Shown here in pieces: positions 27,227-36,224 of a stretch of DNA of 64,000 nucleotides. How positions within the stretch are numbered: the stretch's first letter is position 1; every line of letters starts with the position of its first letter. The position numbers were made by a program, and so were the translations under genes. The stretch comes from Streptomyces camponoticapitis (GTDB taxonomy: Bacteria > Actinomycetota > Actinomycetes > Streptomycetales > Streptomycetaceae), in the NCBI RefSeq assembly GCF_014646115.1, contig NZ_BMMV01000006.1, positions 124,001-188,000 of the forward strand, written 5' to 3'. The notes beneath the pieces were generated by a model. That model was given only the letters and a program-made list of their open reading frames with translations, was not told where the DNA came from and did not search any database.

Positions 27227-28600
27227 ATGACCGTCTCGGTCGTGCTGTTCACCAGCGACCTGCGCCTGCACGACAACCCCACTCTCCACGCCGCCCTCTC
27301 CGGCGCGGACGAGGTGGTGCCGCTCTTCGTCCTCGACGAGGCCATCGCGTCGGCCGGGTTCGCCGCGCCCAACCGGCGGGCGTTCCTCGCCGACTGTCTG
27401 ACCGATCTCGACGCGGGGCTCCGGGAGCGCGGCGGCCGGCTCGTCGTACGCACCGGCGACGTGGTGGCGCGGGCGCGTGAGGTCGCCGCCGAGGCGGGCG
27501 CGGACGAGGTGCGCACGGCCGGCGGCGTCAGCCGTTACGCCCAGCGGCGCGAGGAACGGCTGCGGCGCGGGCTGGAGTCCGACGGCCGCCGGCTCCGCGT
27601 CCACGACGCCACACTCACCGCGCTCCCGCCGGGCGCCGTCACACCGAACGGCTCGGATCACTTCGCGGTCTTCACCCCCTACTTCCGCCGCTGGTCGCGC
27701 GAGCGCCCGCGCGACGTACTCGCGGCGCCCCGGACCGTACCGGTGCCGGCCACGATCGGCTCCGACCGTGTCCCGGCGCGCGCGGACACGGCGGGAGTCT
27801 CGGAGGGTCTCGCGGAGGGCGGTGAGAAGGCGGGCCGGAAGCGGTTCGCCGCCTGGAAGCGCTCCGGGCTCGCGGCGTACGAGGACGGTCACGACGATCT
27901 GGCCGGCGACATGACCTCGCGGCTCTCGCCGCACCTGCACTTCGGCACGCTCTCCCCCACCGAACTCGTCGTGCGGGCGCGCCGGGCGGGCGGTGCGGGT
28001 GCGGAGGCGTTCGTACGGCAGCTGTGCTGGCGGGACTTCCACCATCAGGTGCTGGCCGCCCGGCCCGACGCGTCGGCGGCCGACTACCGCACCAAGCACG
28101 ACAGTTGGCGGTCCGAGGAGTCCGCCGGTGCGGAGATCGAGGCATGGAAGGCGGGCCGTACGGGCTATCCCGTCGTGGACGCCGCCATGCGCCAGCTGCG
28201 CCACGAGGGGTGGATGCACAACCGCGGGCGGCTGCTGACCGCGAGCTTCCTCACGAAGACGCTGTACGTGGACTGGCGGGTCGGCGCGCGTCACTTCCTG
28301 GAGCTGCTGGTGGACGGCGACATCGCCAACAACCAGCTCAACTGGCAGTGGATGGCGGGGACCGGCACGGACTCGCGCCCCAACCGGGTGCTCAACCCGG
28401 TGGTCCAGGGCAGGCGGTTCGACCCGGAGGGGCGCTATGTACGGCGCTGGGTACCGGAGTTGAGCGGGCTGGCGGGCTCGGCCGTCCACGAGCCGTGGAG
28501 ACTCCCGGAGGCCGAACGGGCCGAGTACGACTACCCGGACCCGCTCGTGGAACTGGCCGAGGGCCGCGACCGCTTCCTGCGGGCACGCGAGAAGGGCTGA
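27227..28600 (+). CDS. phr: Deoxyribodipyrimidine photolyase
   Basis: This 457-residue flavoprotein repairs cyclobutane pyrimidine dimers using light. It has the N-terminal photolyase alpha/beta domain (SVVLFTSDLRLHDNPTLHAAL) and the FAD domain with LSPHLHFGTLSPTEL, RQLCWRDFHHQ, MRQLRHEGWMHNR and GDIANNQLNWQWMAGTGTD, the last matching the class I signature. ATG 27227 follows GGAAGGAG. Pairing of phr with a carotenoid operon fits a shared photoprotection function seen in Streptomyces. Confidence 0.93.
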   Translation: MTVSVVLFTSDLRLHDNPTLHAALSGADEVVPLFVLDEAIASAGFAAPNRRAFLADCLTDLDAGLRERGGRLVVRTGDVVARAREVAAEAGADEVRTAGGVSRYAQRREERLRRGLESDGRRLRVHDATLTALPPGAVTPNGSDHFAVFTPYFRRWSRERPRDVLAAPRTVPVPATIGSDRVPARADTAGVSEGLAEGGEKAGRKRFAAWKRSGLAAYEDGHDDLAGDMTSRLSPHLHFGTLSPTELVVRARRAGGAGAEAFVRQLCWRDFHHQVLAARPDASAADYRTKHDSWRSEESAGAEIEAWKAGRTGYPVVDAAMRQLRHEGWMHNRGRLLTASFLTKTLYVDWRVGARHFLELLVDGDIANNQLNWQWMAGTGTDSRPNRVLNPVVQGRRFDPEGRYVRRWVPELSGLAGSAVHEPWRLPEAERAEYDYPDPLVELAEGRDRFLRAREKG

Positions 28601-28605
28601 GCCGC

Positions 28606-28633
28606 CGCCCACGCCCGCTCTAAGGCGTGGGCG
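28606..28633. terminator. Bidirectional terminator between phr and the membrane protein gene
   Basis: Ten-base arms CGCCCACGCC and GGCGTGGGCG flank an 8-nt loop between convergent genes. The loop contains the TAG stop codon of the minus-strand gene, so the hairpin serves both transcripts. Confidence 0.65.
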
Positions 28634-30140
28634 CCGGGTCCGGTCGCGCTGACGGTGACAGATAGACACGGCAGTCGCTCAGCCCCGGCAGGTCCGGGAT
28701 CCGTTCGACCCGCCAGCCGCGCGCGTACGCCGGTGGCCGGGCCCGCCCCGCCACCACGAAGGCCACCGGCCTCTCGCGCGAGACGGCCACGAGCTGGGCG
28801 GGGGTGATGCTGCCGTCGTGGCCGCCGGTCTGACGCGACGCGCACCCCGCGCGGAAGGCCACCCTGATCGCCTCGGTACCGCTGATCACACACGGCGGTG
28901 TGACGCCTTGGCGTGCCAACACGGCTGCCACACCGTTCAACTTGACCCGGTCGGCCCGGCTGCGCTCGGCGCGGTCAGCGACGACGGAACCCTGGACCCA
29001 CAGATGCGCGACCGCCGCCGTCACGAGCAGCCCCACGACCAGCCGGCGGGGCCTCGCCGTCCGGACGAGCCAGGTCAGGAAGAGAGCGGTGGGCAGGGCG
29101 AACAGCGCGTACACGGGGAGCAGGAAGCGCGGCGCGGCGTATCCGATCAGCAGCAGGTACTGCACGGCCATCGACAGACCGACCAGCGTCGGCACCAGCA
29201 CAAGAGGCAGCCGTCGCAGGCGTGCGGCGACCAGCACCCCGCCGAGGGTGAGCAGGGGCAGCGCGAACCACCAGATCGCGGTGGCGGGCCGCCGCCACCG
29301 GACGGAGCAGGGGCGGCAGAGCAACCGCCCGTCGAGCGAGCGCATGTGGTCGCCGAAGACGAGGTGCCAGCCCAGGTGCCCCTGGATCTCGCTGGCCCGG
29401 GCGAGCCGTGTGAAGAGCCCGCCGTAGCTGACGTACGCCTCGATGATCCACTCCGCGCAGCCGACCGCCCCGCCCGCGGTGAGTGCCGTCAGCAGGGCCC
29501 ACCGCCGCCACCGCCGGACCGCGAGGGCGACGAGTGCGAGCGGCGCGCTGAGCCAGAAGGCGTCGGTGGGGCGCATGAGCGCGACGAAGGCCACGGCGAT
29601 CGCGAGACCCACAAGGGCCGTTCGGTCGGTCCGGTCGAGCGCCGCCCTGACGAAGAAGCCGACGGCGCAGAGGCAGCCGAGGGCGACCCAGAGGTTCGGC
29701 ATGACCTGCGGCCCGTAGAAGAGCGTGATCCAGAGACCGGCGAACAGGGCGCCGGCGAGGGCGAGTACGGAGGCGGGAAGCAGCCGTCGCCAGACGCCGA
29801 GGGCCAGGAGGAGCCCGGCGCCCGAGAGCAACGCCAGGTAGACGCGCAGCACTTCGACGGACGAGGTGAGCGCGGTCACCGGGGCGATGAGGAAGGTGAT
29901 GCCGCGCGCGCGTGGGGCGCTGAAGAACGCGGTGTCGGAAGGGGCACGGCTGACTTGGCTGGTGTACACGGTCTCGTCCCAGCCGAGCCCTGATCCCGGT
30001 ACGAGGACGACGAGTTGGACAATCGTGTACACGCTCGCGACGACCGCCGGCCAGAGGAGACCGCCGTCGGCCGTCCAGTCCCGGCGGGGCGGGCGGCTCG
30101 TCTCTCGCAGGCCGGTCGCGACGGCCTTGGTCTGTGTCAT
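28620..30140 (-). CDS. Polytopic membrane protein, GT-C glycosyltransferase-like
   Basis: This 506-residue protein has about ten hydrophobic segments. Just after the first comes GLGWDETVYTSQV, an acidic pair in the first external loop as in GT39/PMT-type GT-C glycosyltransferases that use lipid-linked sugars. A soluble C-terminal part (residues ~400-506) includes Cys in PPCVISGTEA and LSDCRVYLS. The donor and acceptor are unknown. It is a stand-alone gene convergent with phr, with an AT-rich promoter at about 30185-30235. Confidence 0.65.
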   Translation of the reverse strand: MTQTKAVATGLRETSRPPRRDWTADGGLLWPAVVASVYTIVQLVVLVPGSGLGWDETVYTSQVSRAPSDTAFFSAPRARGITFLIAPVTALTSSVEVLRVYLALLSGAGLLLALGVWRRLLPASVLALAGALFAGLWITLFYGPQVMPNLWVALGCLCAVGFFVRAALDRTDRTALVGLAIAVAFVALMRPTDAFWLSAPLALVALAVRRWRRWALLTALTAGGAVGCAEWIIEAYVSYGGLFTRLARASEIQGHLGWHLVFGDHMRSLDGRLLCRPCSVRWRRPATAIWWFALPLLTLGGVLVAARLRRLPLVLVPTLVGLSMAVQYLLLIGYAAPRFLLPVYALFALPTALFLTWLVRTARPRRLVVGLLVTAAVAHLWVQGSVVADRAERSRADRVKLNGVAAVLARQGVTPPCVISGTEAIRVAFRAGCASRQTGGHDGSITPAQLVAVSRERPVAFVVAGRARPPAYARGWRVERIPDLPGLSDCRVYLSPSARPDPAPTP

Positions 30141-30227
30141 GGCCCAAAGCTGCCTGGCCGGGACGTACCGGGCCGAGGGGACACGCCACGAGACGAATAT
30201 TAAGAAATCGCATCTAAAGCATACGAT

Positions 30228-30839
30228 TCACTCGATGGGTGCGTATCCGAACGTGGGTGCCTCACCCGGCGATGAGACCATCCGGCGCGCCAACTGCACG
30301 ATGTGGGCGCGCAGATCGGTGTCGTCGCCGGCGGACGGACCGAGGATCAGCCGGGTGATCTGCGGGAACGCCGTCGGCAGGATGGCGAGGCCGATGAGCG
30401 CGAGGAGAGTGCTCGCCGCCTCCCCGTCGGAGTCGGAGCCCAGGGTGTCGGAGAGCGTTGCGACCATGTCGCGGTAGTGGGCGGTGCGCGGCTGTTCGTT
30501 CGGCAGGCCGCCTCCGTCGTAGTGCAGGGCCTCCCACATCATCAGGCGCAGCAGCTGCGGGTTGCGCCGGTGGAGGTCGTAGATCCGGCCGGCGTACTCG
30601 GCCGGGTCGCCGGACGGCGGGCCGAGCAGTGCGGCGTGTTCGGTCAGGGCCTCGGAGATGACGGCGGCGAAGAGTTTCTCCTTGCTGCCGAAGTAGCCGT
30701 AGATCCGTTCCTTGCTGACTCCCGCCTGTTCGGCGACACGGCCGACGCGTGCGCCGCCCATGCCGTGCGCGGCGAACTCGTCGCGGGCGGCGGCCAGCAG
30801 CCGGGCGCGGGTTCCTACCAGTTGATCGGTACGAGGCAT
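30228..30839 (-). CDS. TetR-family transcriptional regulator
   Basis: A 203-residue regulator with the N-terminal TetR helix-turn-helix: RLLAAARDEFAAHGMGGARV, then GRVAEQAGVSKERIYGYFGSKEKLF. The C-terminal ligand domain contains GLAILPTAFPQITRLILG, similar to the TetR_C_35-like group. It is divergent from the ketosynthase gene with only 51 bp between starts, and an operator-like dyad lies there, so it likely represses the ketosynthase and the MFS gene behind it. Confidence 0.88.
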   Translation of the reverse strand: MPRTDQLVGTRARLLAAARDEFAAHGMGGARVGRVAEQAGVSKERIYGYFGSKEKLFAAVISEALTEHAALLGPPSGDPAEYAGRIYDLHRRNPQLLRLMMWEALHYDGGGLPNEQPRTAHYRDMVATLSDTLGSDSDGEAASTLLALIGLAILPTAFPQITRLILGPSAGDDTDLRAHIVQLARRMVSSPGEAPTFGYAPIE

Positions 30840-30859
30840 GGGGGAACCCTACATTGCCG

Positions 30860-30873
30860 ACCAGACGGTTGGT
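30860..30873. promoter_or_regulatory. Putative TetR operator
   Basis: ACCAGACGGTTGGT has matching outer arms ACCA/TGGT and a central CG, between the divergent tetR and ketosynthase starts. Assignment to the adjacent TetR is by position. Confidence 0.4.
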
Positions 30874-30890
30874 TGGCTACGGTGCGGATC

Positions 30891-32192
30891 ATGACAGCGA
30901 CACGAGGAAACGACGCCGATACGGGCACCGGTACGGACATGAACACGGGCGCGGACACGGAGGTCTGGGTGACCGGGCTCGGGGCGACGACGCCGCTGGG
31001 TGGTGACGCGCCGTCGACGTGGTCCGCGATGTGCGCCGGGGAGAACGGGATCGGCGCGCTGGACGACGAGTGGGCGGCGGAGCTGCCCAGCCGGCTCGCG
31101 GCCCGGCTGCGGGTGGACCCCGCGACGGCGCTGCCGCGGACCGAGGCCCGCCGGCTGGACCGGTGCGAGCAGGCCGCACTCGTCAGCGCCCGTGAGGCCT
31201 GGGCCGACGCGGGGCGTCCGGCGGCCGATCCGGAACGGATCGCGGTCGTGATCGGCACGGGAGTCGGAGGCGTACTGTCACTGCTCGGCCAGGACGACAT
31301 CCTGGAGACGTCCGGGCCGCGCAAGGTCTCGCCGCACACCGTGCCCATGCTGATGGCCAACGGGCCCGCGGCCTGGGTGAGCATCGACCTGGGCGCCCTG
31401 GGCGGCGCGCTCACGCCGGTGAGCGCCTGCGCGTCCGGGGCCGAGGCGATCGCCACCGGGCTCGACCTGATCCGGCTCGGCCGGGCCGATGTGGTCGTGG
31501 CGGGCGGGGCGGAGGCATGTCTGCACGCGCTGCCGCTGGCGGGGTTCGGGCGGATGATGGCACTGTCCACGGCCAACGACGATCCGGCGGGGGCTTCGCG
31601 GCCGTTCGACGCGCGGCGCGACGGTTTCGTGCTGGGCGAGGGCGCGGCCGTACTGGTGCTGGAGCGCGCGGAGTTCGCCCGCTCGCGCGGCGCCCGCGCC
31701 CACGGCGTGCTCGCCGGCGCCGGGGTGACGTCCAGCGGCGGGCACATCACCGCCTCGGACCCCGCCGGCCAGGTGCGCGCCATCCGAACGGCCCTGCGGT
31801 CGGGCGGGCTCGCCCCGGAGGACGTCGGGCTCGTACACGCGCACGCGACGTCCACCCCGCAGGGTGACGTGGCGGAGGCGGACGCCGTCGCCGAGGCGGT
31901 CGGCGGACACCCGGTGGTCACCGCGACCAAGTCGATGACGGGCCATCTGCTGGGCGCTTCCGGGGCCCTGGGCGCGATGGCGACGGTGCTGGCACTGCGG
32001 GACGGGACGGTGCCGGCCACCAGGAACCTCGACACGCTCGACCCGGCGATCGACCTCGACGTCGTATCCGGCCGTCCTCGCCAGGGGGCCTGGACGGCGG
32101 GGTTGGCCAACTCCTTCGGCTTCGGCGGCCACAACGTCTCACTGGCGTTCACGGCGGCGCGTTTCGACGCGCGTACGGCCGCGGATCTCTGA
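30891..32192 (+). CDS. Beta-ketoacyl-ACP synthase II (FabF-like)
   Basis: A 433-residue condensing enzyme that elongates acyl-ACP with malonyl-ACP. The catalytic triad is present: Cys180 in PVSACASGAEA, a His near 316 in VHAHATSTPQGD and a second His near 349 in TATKSMTGHLLGASG; the GFGGHN motif closes the active site. The first ~20 residues are Thr/Gly/Asp-rich, so a start at ATG 30939 is also possible. It is not in a fatty-acid or PKS cluster; it lies between a TetR repressor and an MFS exporter gene, which suggests an inducible extra ketosynthase. Confidence 0.88.
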   Translation: MTATRGNDADTGTGTDMNTGADTEVWVTGLGATTPLGGDAPSTWSAMCAGENGIGALDDEWAAELPSRLAARLRVDPATALPRTEARRLDRCEQAALVSAREAWADAGRPAADPERIAVVIGTGVGGVLSLLGQDDILETSGPRKVSPHTVPMLMANGPAAWVSIDLGALGGALTPVSACASGAEAIATGLDLIRLGRADVVVAGGAEACLHALPLAGFGRMMALSTANDDPAGASRPFDARRDGFVLGEGAAVLVLERAEFARSRGARAHGVLAGAGVTSSGGHITASDPAGQVRAIRTALRSGGLAPEDVGLVHAHATSTPQGDVAEADAVAEAVGGHPVVTATKSMTGHLLGASGALGAMATVLALRDGTVPATRNLDTLDPAIDLDVVSGRPRQGAWTAGLANSFGFGGHNVSLAFTAARFDARTAADL

Positions 32193-32268
32193 CCTGTCGT
32201 TGGACACACCCTGCCGCCACACGGAGGATATAAGGACGAATACCCCCTTTTCGCTCAGTGAGGACGCA

Positions 32269-33492
32269 GTGCCGATGCCGCAGCGCACCACGCGAGGGTT
32301 CTCCGTCGGCTATCTCGGCGCCGCGACCGTCTTCGCCATCGGCATGTTGGGTACGACGCTGCCCACACCGCTGTACGGGCTCTACCGCGAGGAGCTCGGC
32401 TTCTCCGAGTTCATGGTGACGGTCGTCTTCGCCGTCTACGCCTTCGGGGTCATCGCCGTGCTGCTGCTGGCCGGCAACTTCTCCGACCAGGCCGGCCGCC
32501 GGCCCGTTCTCTTCATCGGGCTCGGACTCTCCGTCGCCAGCGCGGTGTGCTTCCTGTCGGAGGGCGGACTGCCCCTGCTTTTCGCGGGACGTCTCCTGTC
32601 GGGCTTCGCGGCCGGGCTGTTCAGCGGCGCCGCCACCGCCGCCGTGATGGAGCTGGCACCACCGGGCCGGGCCGCACGCGCCGGGCTGGCCGCCACGGCG
32701 GCGAACATGGGCGGGCTGGGATGCGGTCCGCTGCTCGCGGGGCTGCTCGCCGAGTACGCGCCGCTCCCGCTGCGGCTGCCGTTCGCCGCGGCACTGGGGC
32801 TCGCGATCATCGGGATGGTCCTGACGTGGTTCCTGCCCGAGCCGGTCGAGCACCGGACACGGAAGCCGAGGCTGCGTCCGCAGGGGCTGAGGGTCCCCCC
32901 GCAGGTGCGCGGGATCTTCGCGCCGGCGGCGCTGGCCGCGTTCGCCGGCTTCGCCCTGCTGGGGCTGTGCACGGCGGTGTCACCGACGTTCATCGCGACG
33001 ACCCTGGGCGAGCCCAATCTGGCGGTGTCGGGCGCCGTCGTGTTCTCGGTCTTCCTGGCCTCCACCGTCGGACAGTCCCTCATGGGCCGGGTGGGCGCGC
33101 CCAGGGCGCTGCCGGGCGGGAGCCTGGTGCTGGTGGCGGGGGTCCTCCTGGTGGGCACATCCCTGCTGGTGGAATCGCTGGCACTGCTGGTGGTCGGCGT
33201 GATCTGCGCCGGGCTGGGGCAGGGGCTGGCGTTCCGCGCGGCCATCACGTCCATCGGCGCGGCGGCGCCGCCGGAAGCGCGTGGCGGCACCATCTCGACG
33301 TTCTTCGTCGTCGCGTACGTCGGCATCTCCCTGCCGGTGATCGGGATCGGCGCGCTGACGCTGCTGCTGAGCCTGCGGGTCGCGGGGCTGATCTTCACCG
33401 GGTGCGTGGCGGTGCTGGCCGCGTGCGTCGGGCTGTACGAGCTCCGCGAACCGCGGGTACGGAGACACGCCGGCGCGCCGTCGGACGGCTGA
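32269..33492 (+). CDS. MFS transporter
   Basis: A 407-residue, 12-segment major facilitator. The loop 2-3 motif reads GNFSDQAGRRPVL, matching the family signature G-x-x-x-D-x-x-G-R-R. The last quarter contains GALTLLLSLRVAGLIF. GTG 32269 has GTGAGGA just upstream. It follows the ketosynthase by 76 bp on the same strand and is probably in the same transcript; an efflux role is likely, substrate unknown. Confidence 0.85.
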   Translation: MPMPQRTTRGFSVGYLGAATVFAIGMLGTTLPTPLYGLYREELGFSEFMVTVVFAVYAFGVIAVLLLAGNFSDQAGRRPVLFIGLGLSVASAVCFLSEGGLPLLFAGRLLSGFAAGLFSGAATAAVMELAPPGRAARAGLAATAANMGGLGCGPLLAGLLAEYAPLPLRLPFAAALGLAIIGMVLTWFLPEPVEHRTRKPRLRPQGLRVPPQVRGIFAPAALAAFAGFALLGLCTAVSPTFIATTLGEPNLAVSGAVVFSVFLASTVGQSLMGRVGAPRALPGGSLVLVAGVLLVGTSLLVESLALLVVGVICAGLGQGLAFRAAITSIGAAAPPEARGGTISTFFVVAYVGISLPVIGIGALTLLLSLRVAGLIFTGCVAVLAACVGLYELREPRVRRHAGAPSDG

Positions 33493-33518
33493 GACGCCGG
33501 CGGCTCCGGTGGGGCGGC

Positions 33519-34319
33519 TCACCGCACGCGTGCGGCACCGACGTAGAAGCCGCTCTCCTCGTTCGCCGGTGCGGGCGTGTCCTTGTACCACTCGGGGGCG
33601 CGCACAAGACCGGGCTCCACCATGTCGAGCCCGTCGAAGAACCGCTCGACCTCGGCGCGCGAACGGGGCCGCAGATTGATACCGCCGGACCGGTAGGTGC
33701 CGGTGATCTTCTTCGCCTGCTCGGGGTCCAGGAAGTCCGCGGTGCCGTGCGAGATGATCAGAAGGCTGCCGGACGGCAGGGCGTCGACGAGGGTCCTGGT
33801 GACGCCGTAGGGGTCGTCGTCGTCCCCGAGGAAGTGCAGCACCGCGACGAGGGACAGGGCGACGGGCCTGCCGAAGTCCAGGGAACGGCGGGCGTGTTCG
33901 AGGACTTCCCGCGGCTGCCGTACATCGGTGTGGAGGTACTCGGTGGCCCCTTGGGGAGTGCTCACCAGCAGGGCCTCGGCGTGCCGGAGAACGATCGGGT
34001 CGTTGTCCGCGTAGACGATCCTGGCGGCCGGAACGATCTTCTGCACGATCTGGTGCAGGTTGGGCTCGGTGGGTATGCCGGTGCCGATGTCGAGGAACTG
34101 GTCGATACCGCTCCTGGCCGCCCATGCCACGGCCCGGTGCATGAACTCCCGGTTGATCTGCGCCCCGCGCTGCGCCCCCTTGGCCAGTTTCTCCGCCAGC
34201 TCCCGGTCGACCGGGTAGTTGTCCTTGCCGCCGAGGTAGTAGTCGTACAGCCGGGCGGGGTGGGGCTTGCTGGTGTCGATCTGGGGCTTGGGGGTGCCGG
34301 AGGGGGTGCCTGAAGTCAT
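33519..34319 (-). CDS. SAV2177-family SAM-dependent methyltransferase (DUF574)
   Basis: This 266-residue protein belongs to a family abundant in Streptomyces. Hallmarks are HPARLYDYYLGGKDNYPVDR near residue 20, FLDIGTGIPTEPNLHQIVQ as the SAM motif, the VYADNDPIVLRHAEALL strand and the RPRSRAEVERFFDGLDMVEPG segment. The substrate is unknown for the family. Convergent with the MFS gene; no operon partner. Confidence 0.88.
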   Translation of the reverse strand: MTSGTPSGTPKPQIDTSKPHPARLYDYYLGGKDNYPVDRELAEKLAKGAQRGAQINREFMHRAVAWAARSGIDQFLDIGTGIPTEPNLHQIVQKIVPAARIVYADNDPIVLRHAEALLVSTPQGATEYLHTDVRQPREVLEHARRSLDFGRPVALSLVAVLHFLGDDDDPYGVTRTLVDALPSGSLLIISHGTADFLDPEQAKKITGTYRSGGINLRPRSRAEVERFFDGLDMVEPGLVRAPEWYKDTPAPANEESGFYVGAARVR

Positions 34320-34380
34320 GCGCGGGATTATGTCATCGCGAGCGCACGGCCGATGACCCGGCGCCGTGCCTGAGGTGACG

Positions 34381-34899
34381 TCAACTCGCCTGCGGTGTTG
34401 GCCTGTTCACGACGCCGGCCGGTCGGCCGACGGCCAGTCGGTAGACCTGCCGCGAGCCGCCCTCCGGGCCGGGGTCGGTCGCCTCGGCGGGGCTGAAGCC
34501 CAGCCGCTCGTAGAACACCCGGGCGCCGCTGACGACGGCTCCGGGATGGTCGGCCCCGAAGGTGACCACCTCGACGGTGCCGGGGCCCGTGACGAACCGC
34601 TTCATCGCGTCGGCCACCAACGCACCGCCGACACCCCGGCCGCGCGCCCGCTCCGACACGACGAGCCAGTGGATGCGAAAGGTCGGCGCGTCGGCGCCGA
34701 ACAACAGGCCCCCGAGCAGGGGCGGTTGCCCGGCCTGCTCCTCGTCGGCGGCGACAAGGGCCTTCGAAGCACTGATGTGTTCGACGACGGCGCCACTGAA
34801 GCCGGGATCGTCGACCATGGGCCCGAACCAGTGCTCGACCTGGCCCGCCAGGCCGAGAAAGCCCGGCAGATCCTCTTCCCCAGCGAGTCTTACGATCAT
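34381..34899 (-). CDS. GNAT-family N-acetyltransferase
   Basis: A 172-residue acetyltransferase with the acetyl-CoA loop as VSERARGRGVGGALVADAM (R-G-x-G-x-G/A type) and a following FYERLGFSPAEA motif. The substrate cannot be deduced. ATG 34899 gives the expected GNAT length; no Shine-Dalgarno is seen, suggesting a leaderless or weakly translated message. An upstream frame extension runs into the divergent kinase promoter and is rejected. Confidence 0.8.
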   Translation of the reverse strand: MIVRLAGEEDLPGFLGLAGQVEHWFGPMVDDPGFSGAVVEHISASKALVAADEEQAGQPPLLGGLLFGADAPTFRIHWLVVSERARGRGVGGALVADAMKRFVTGPGTVEVVTFGADHPGAVVSGARVFYERLGFSPAEATDPGPEGGSRQVYRLAVGRPAGVVNRPTPQAS

Positions 34900-34988
34900 G
34901 GAGGCATTCTGACATCGCCCGGGGGCCGGGCTGCGTGCGAAGGCGTGAGCGGTCTTGGCCGGCTCCAACGACCCGCACCGGAGGCGCG

Positions 34989-35549
34989 ATGAACGCGGAC
35001 ACCAAACCCACGCTGATCGTGGTCGGCGGGCCTCCCGGCACCGGCAAGACCGCCCTCGCGCACGAGATCGCACGCGCGGTGGGCTGCCCCGCCGTCCGCC
35101 GGGACGAGATCAAGGAAGGCATGGTCCACGCCACGCCGGGCTTCTCGCCGGGCCTCGGCAACGCGCTGAACCTCCGTACGCTGCCCGCCTTCTTCGACGT
35201 GCTGGATCTGCTCGTCGGCGCCGGGGTCACGACCGTGGCGGAGGCCGCGTTCCAGGACCGGTTGTGGCGGCCCGGTCCGGAGGCGCTGTGGGGCCGGGCC
35301 GAGATCCGCGTCGTGCACTGCTCCGTCGACGCGGAGGTGGCACTGGCGCGCCGGCTGCGGAGGGCCGGCGAGGATCCCGTACGTAGGGCGCACGAGCCCG
35401 CGTCGCCGATCGATCCGGCCGCGCACACCCTGGGGCACGACACGTTCGACCGGGTCTCGGTCGACGCGCCGTGGATCGAGGTCGACACCACCGACGGCTA
35501 CGACCCCGGGCTCAGGACGATCGTGGACTTCGCCGACGCCCGGCGATGA
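34989..35549 (+). CDS. P-loop kinase (AAA_33/zeta-toxin-like)
   Basis: A 186-residue nucleotide kinase-like protein. The P-loop is VVGGPPGTGKTALAHEIA (residues ~11-28), followed by an Asp-rich motif CPAVRRDEIKEG typical of AAA_33 and gluconate/shikimate-like kinases, and a lid Arg region ALARRLRRAGEDP. ATG 34989 follows GGAGG by 5 nt. No toxin-antitoxin partner is present, so a small-molecule kinase is more likely than a zeta toxin. Confidence 0.78.
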   Translation: MNADTKPTLIVVGGPPGTGKTALAHEIARAVGCPAVRRDEIKEGMVHATPGFSPGLGNALNLRTLPAFFDVLDLLVGAGVTTVAEAAFQDRLWRPGPEALWGRAEIRVVHCSVDAEVALARRLRRAGEDPVRRAHEPASPIDPAAHTLGHDTFDRVSVDAPWIEVDTTDGYDPGLRTIVDFADARR

Positions 35550-35594
35550 GCGCGTCCGCCTCTCCGTGCGGGCCGGGCATGAAACCGTACGCGG

Positions 35595-36179
35595 GTGACC
35601 ACCTTCGTACCCCCTCCGGCGACCGCGGCATGGGCGCACGAGCACGCGCGCCAGGGCTTCGAGGTCGTGTACTTCCGGCCATCGGGCGACGCGCGGCACA
35701 TCGTCGGGTGCACCACGGCCGTCGAGGACGGCCGGACCTGGACGGTGGACTACGACATCACCGTGGACGCCGACTGGGTGACGCGCCGGGCCGTCGTCAC
35801 CGGACGGTCGGAGGAGGGGACCCGCTCCACGGTGCTCCAGGCCGACGGCGCCGGCCACTGGCAGGTGGACGGGGCGGCGGCGCCTTACCTCGATGGGTGT
35901 CTCGACGTCGATCTGGAGTCCTCGGCGATGACCAACACCCTTCCCGTGCACCGTTTCCGGCTGGCCGTCGGGGAGTCGGCCCGGGCGCCGGCCGCGTACG
36001 TACGCGCCCTCGACCTCTCGGTGGAGCGGCTGGAGCAGGACTACCGGCGCGTCGCCGACGAGGACGCGCGGCAGGCTTACGACTACTCGGCCGCCGTCTT
36101 CGACTTCCACTGCCGGCTGGTCTACGACGCGGCGGGCCTGGTGCTCACGTACCCGGGGATCGCCACCCGCGCGGCGTAG
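35595..36179 (+). CDS. Putative glycolipid-binding domain protein (DUF1089-like)
   Basis: This 194-residue protein resembles the Glycolipid_bind (DUF1089) family: the DYDITVDADWVTRRAVVTG strand, the HWQVDGAAAPYLDGCLDVDL motif and the NTLPVHRFRLAVGE segment. The structure expected is a beta-barrel; the role is not established in bacteria. The GTG start at 35595 has weak upstream signals. It follows the kinase by 45 bp and may share its transcript. Confidence 0.7.
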   Translation: MTTFVPPPATAAWAHEHARQGFEVVYFRPSGDARHIVGCTTAVEDGRTWTVDYDITVDADWVTRRAVVTGRSEEGTRSTVLQADGAGHWQVDGAAAPYLDGCLDVDLESSAMTNTLPVHRFRLAVGESARAPAAYVRALDLSVERLEQDYRRVADEDARQAYDYSAAVFDFHCRLVYDAAGLVLTYPGIATRAA

Positions 36180-36224
36180 GGCGATGTCCGGCGGATCCAC
36201 GCGCGCCGCCGCATCGCCCCCGCC

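Noticed and set aside
34989..35549. Zeta-toxin of a toxin-antitoxin pair
   Set aside because: The P-loop fold fits, but there is no antitoxin gene and the protein is shorter than typical zeta toxins; a small-molecule kinase is simpler.
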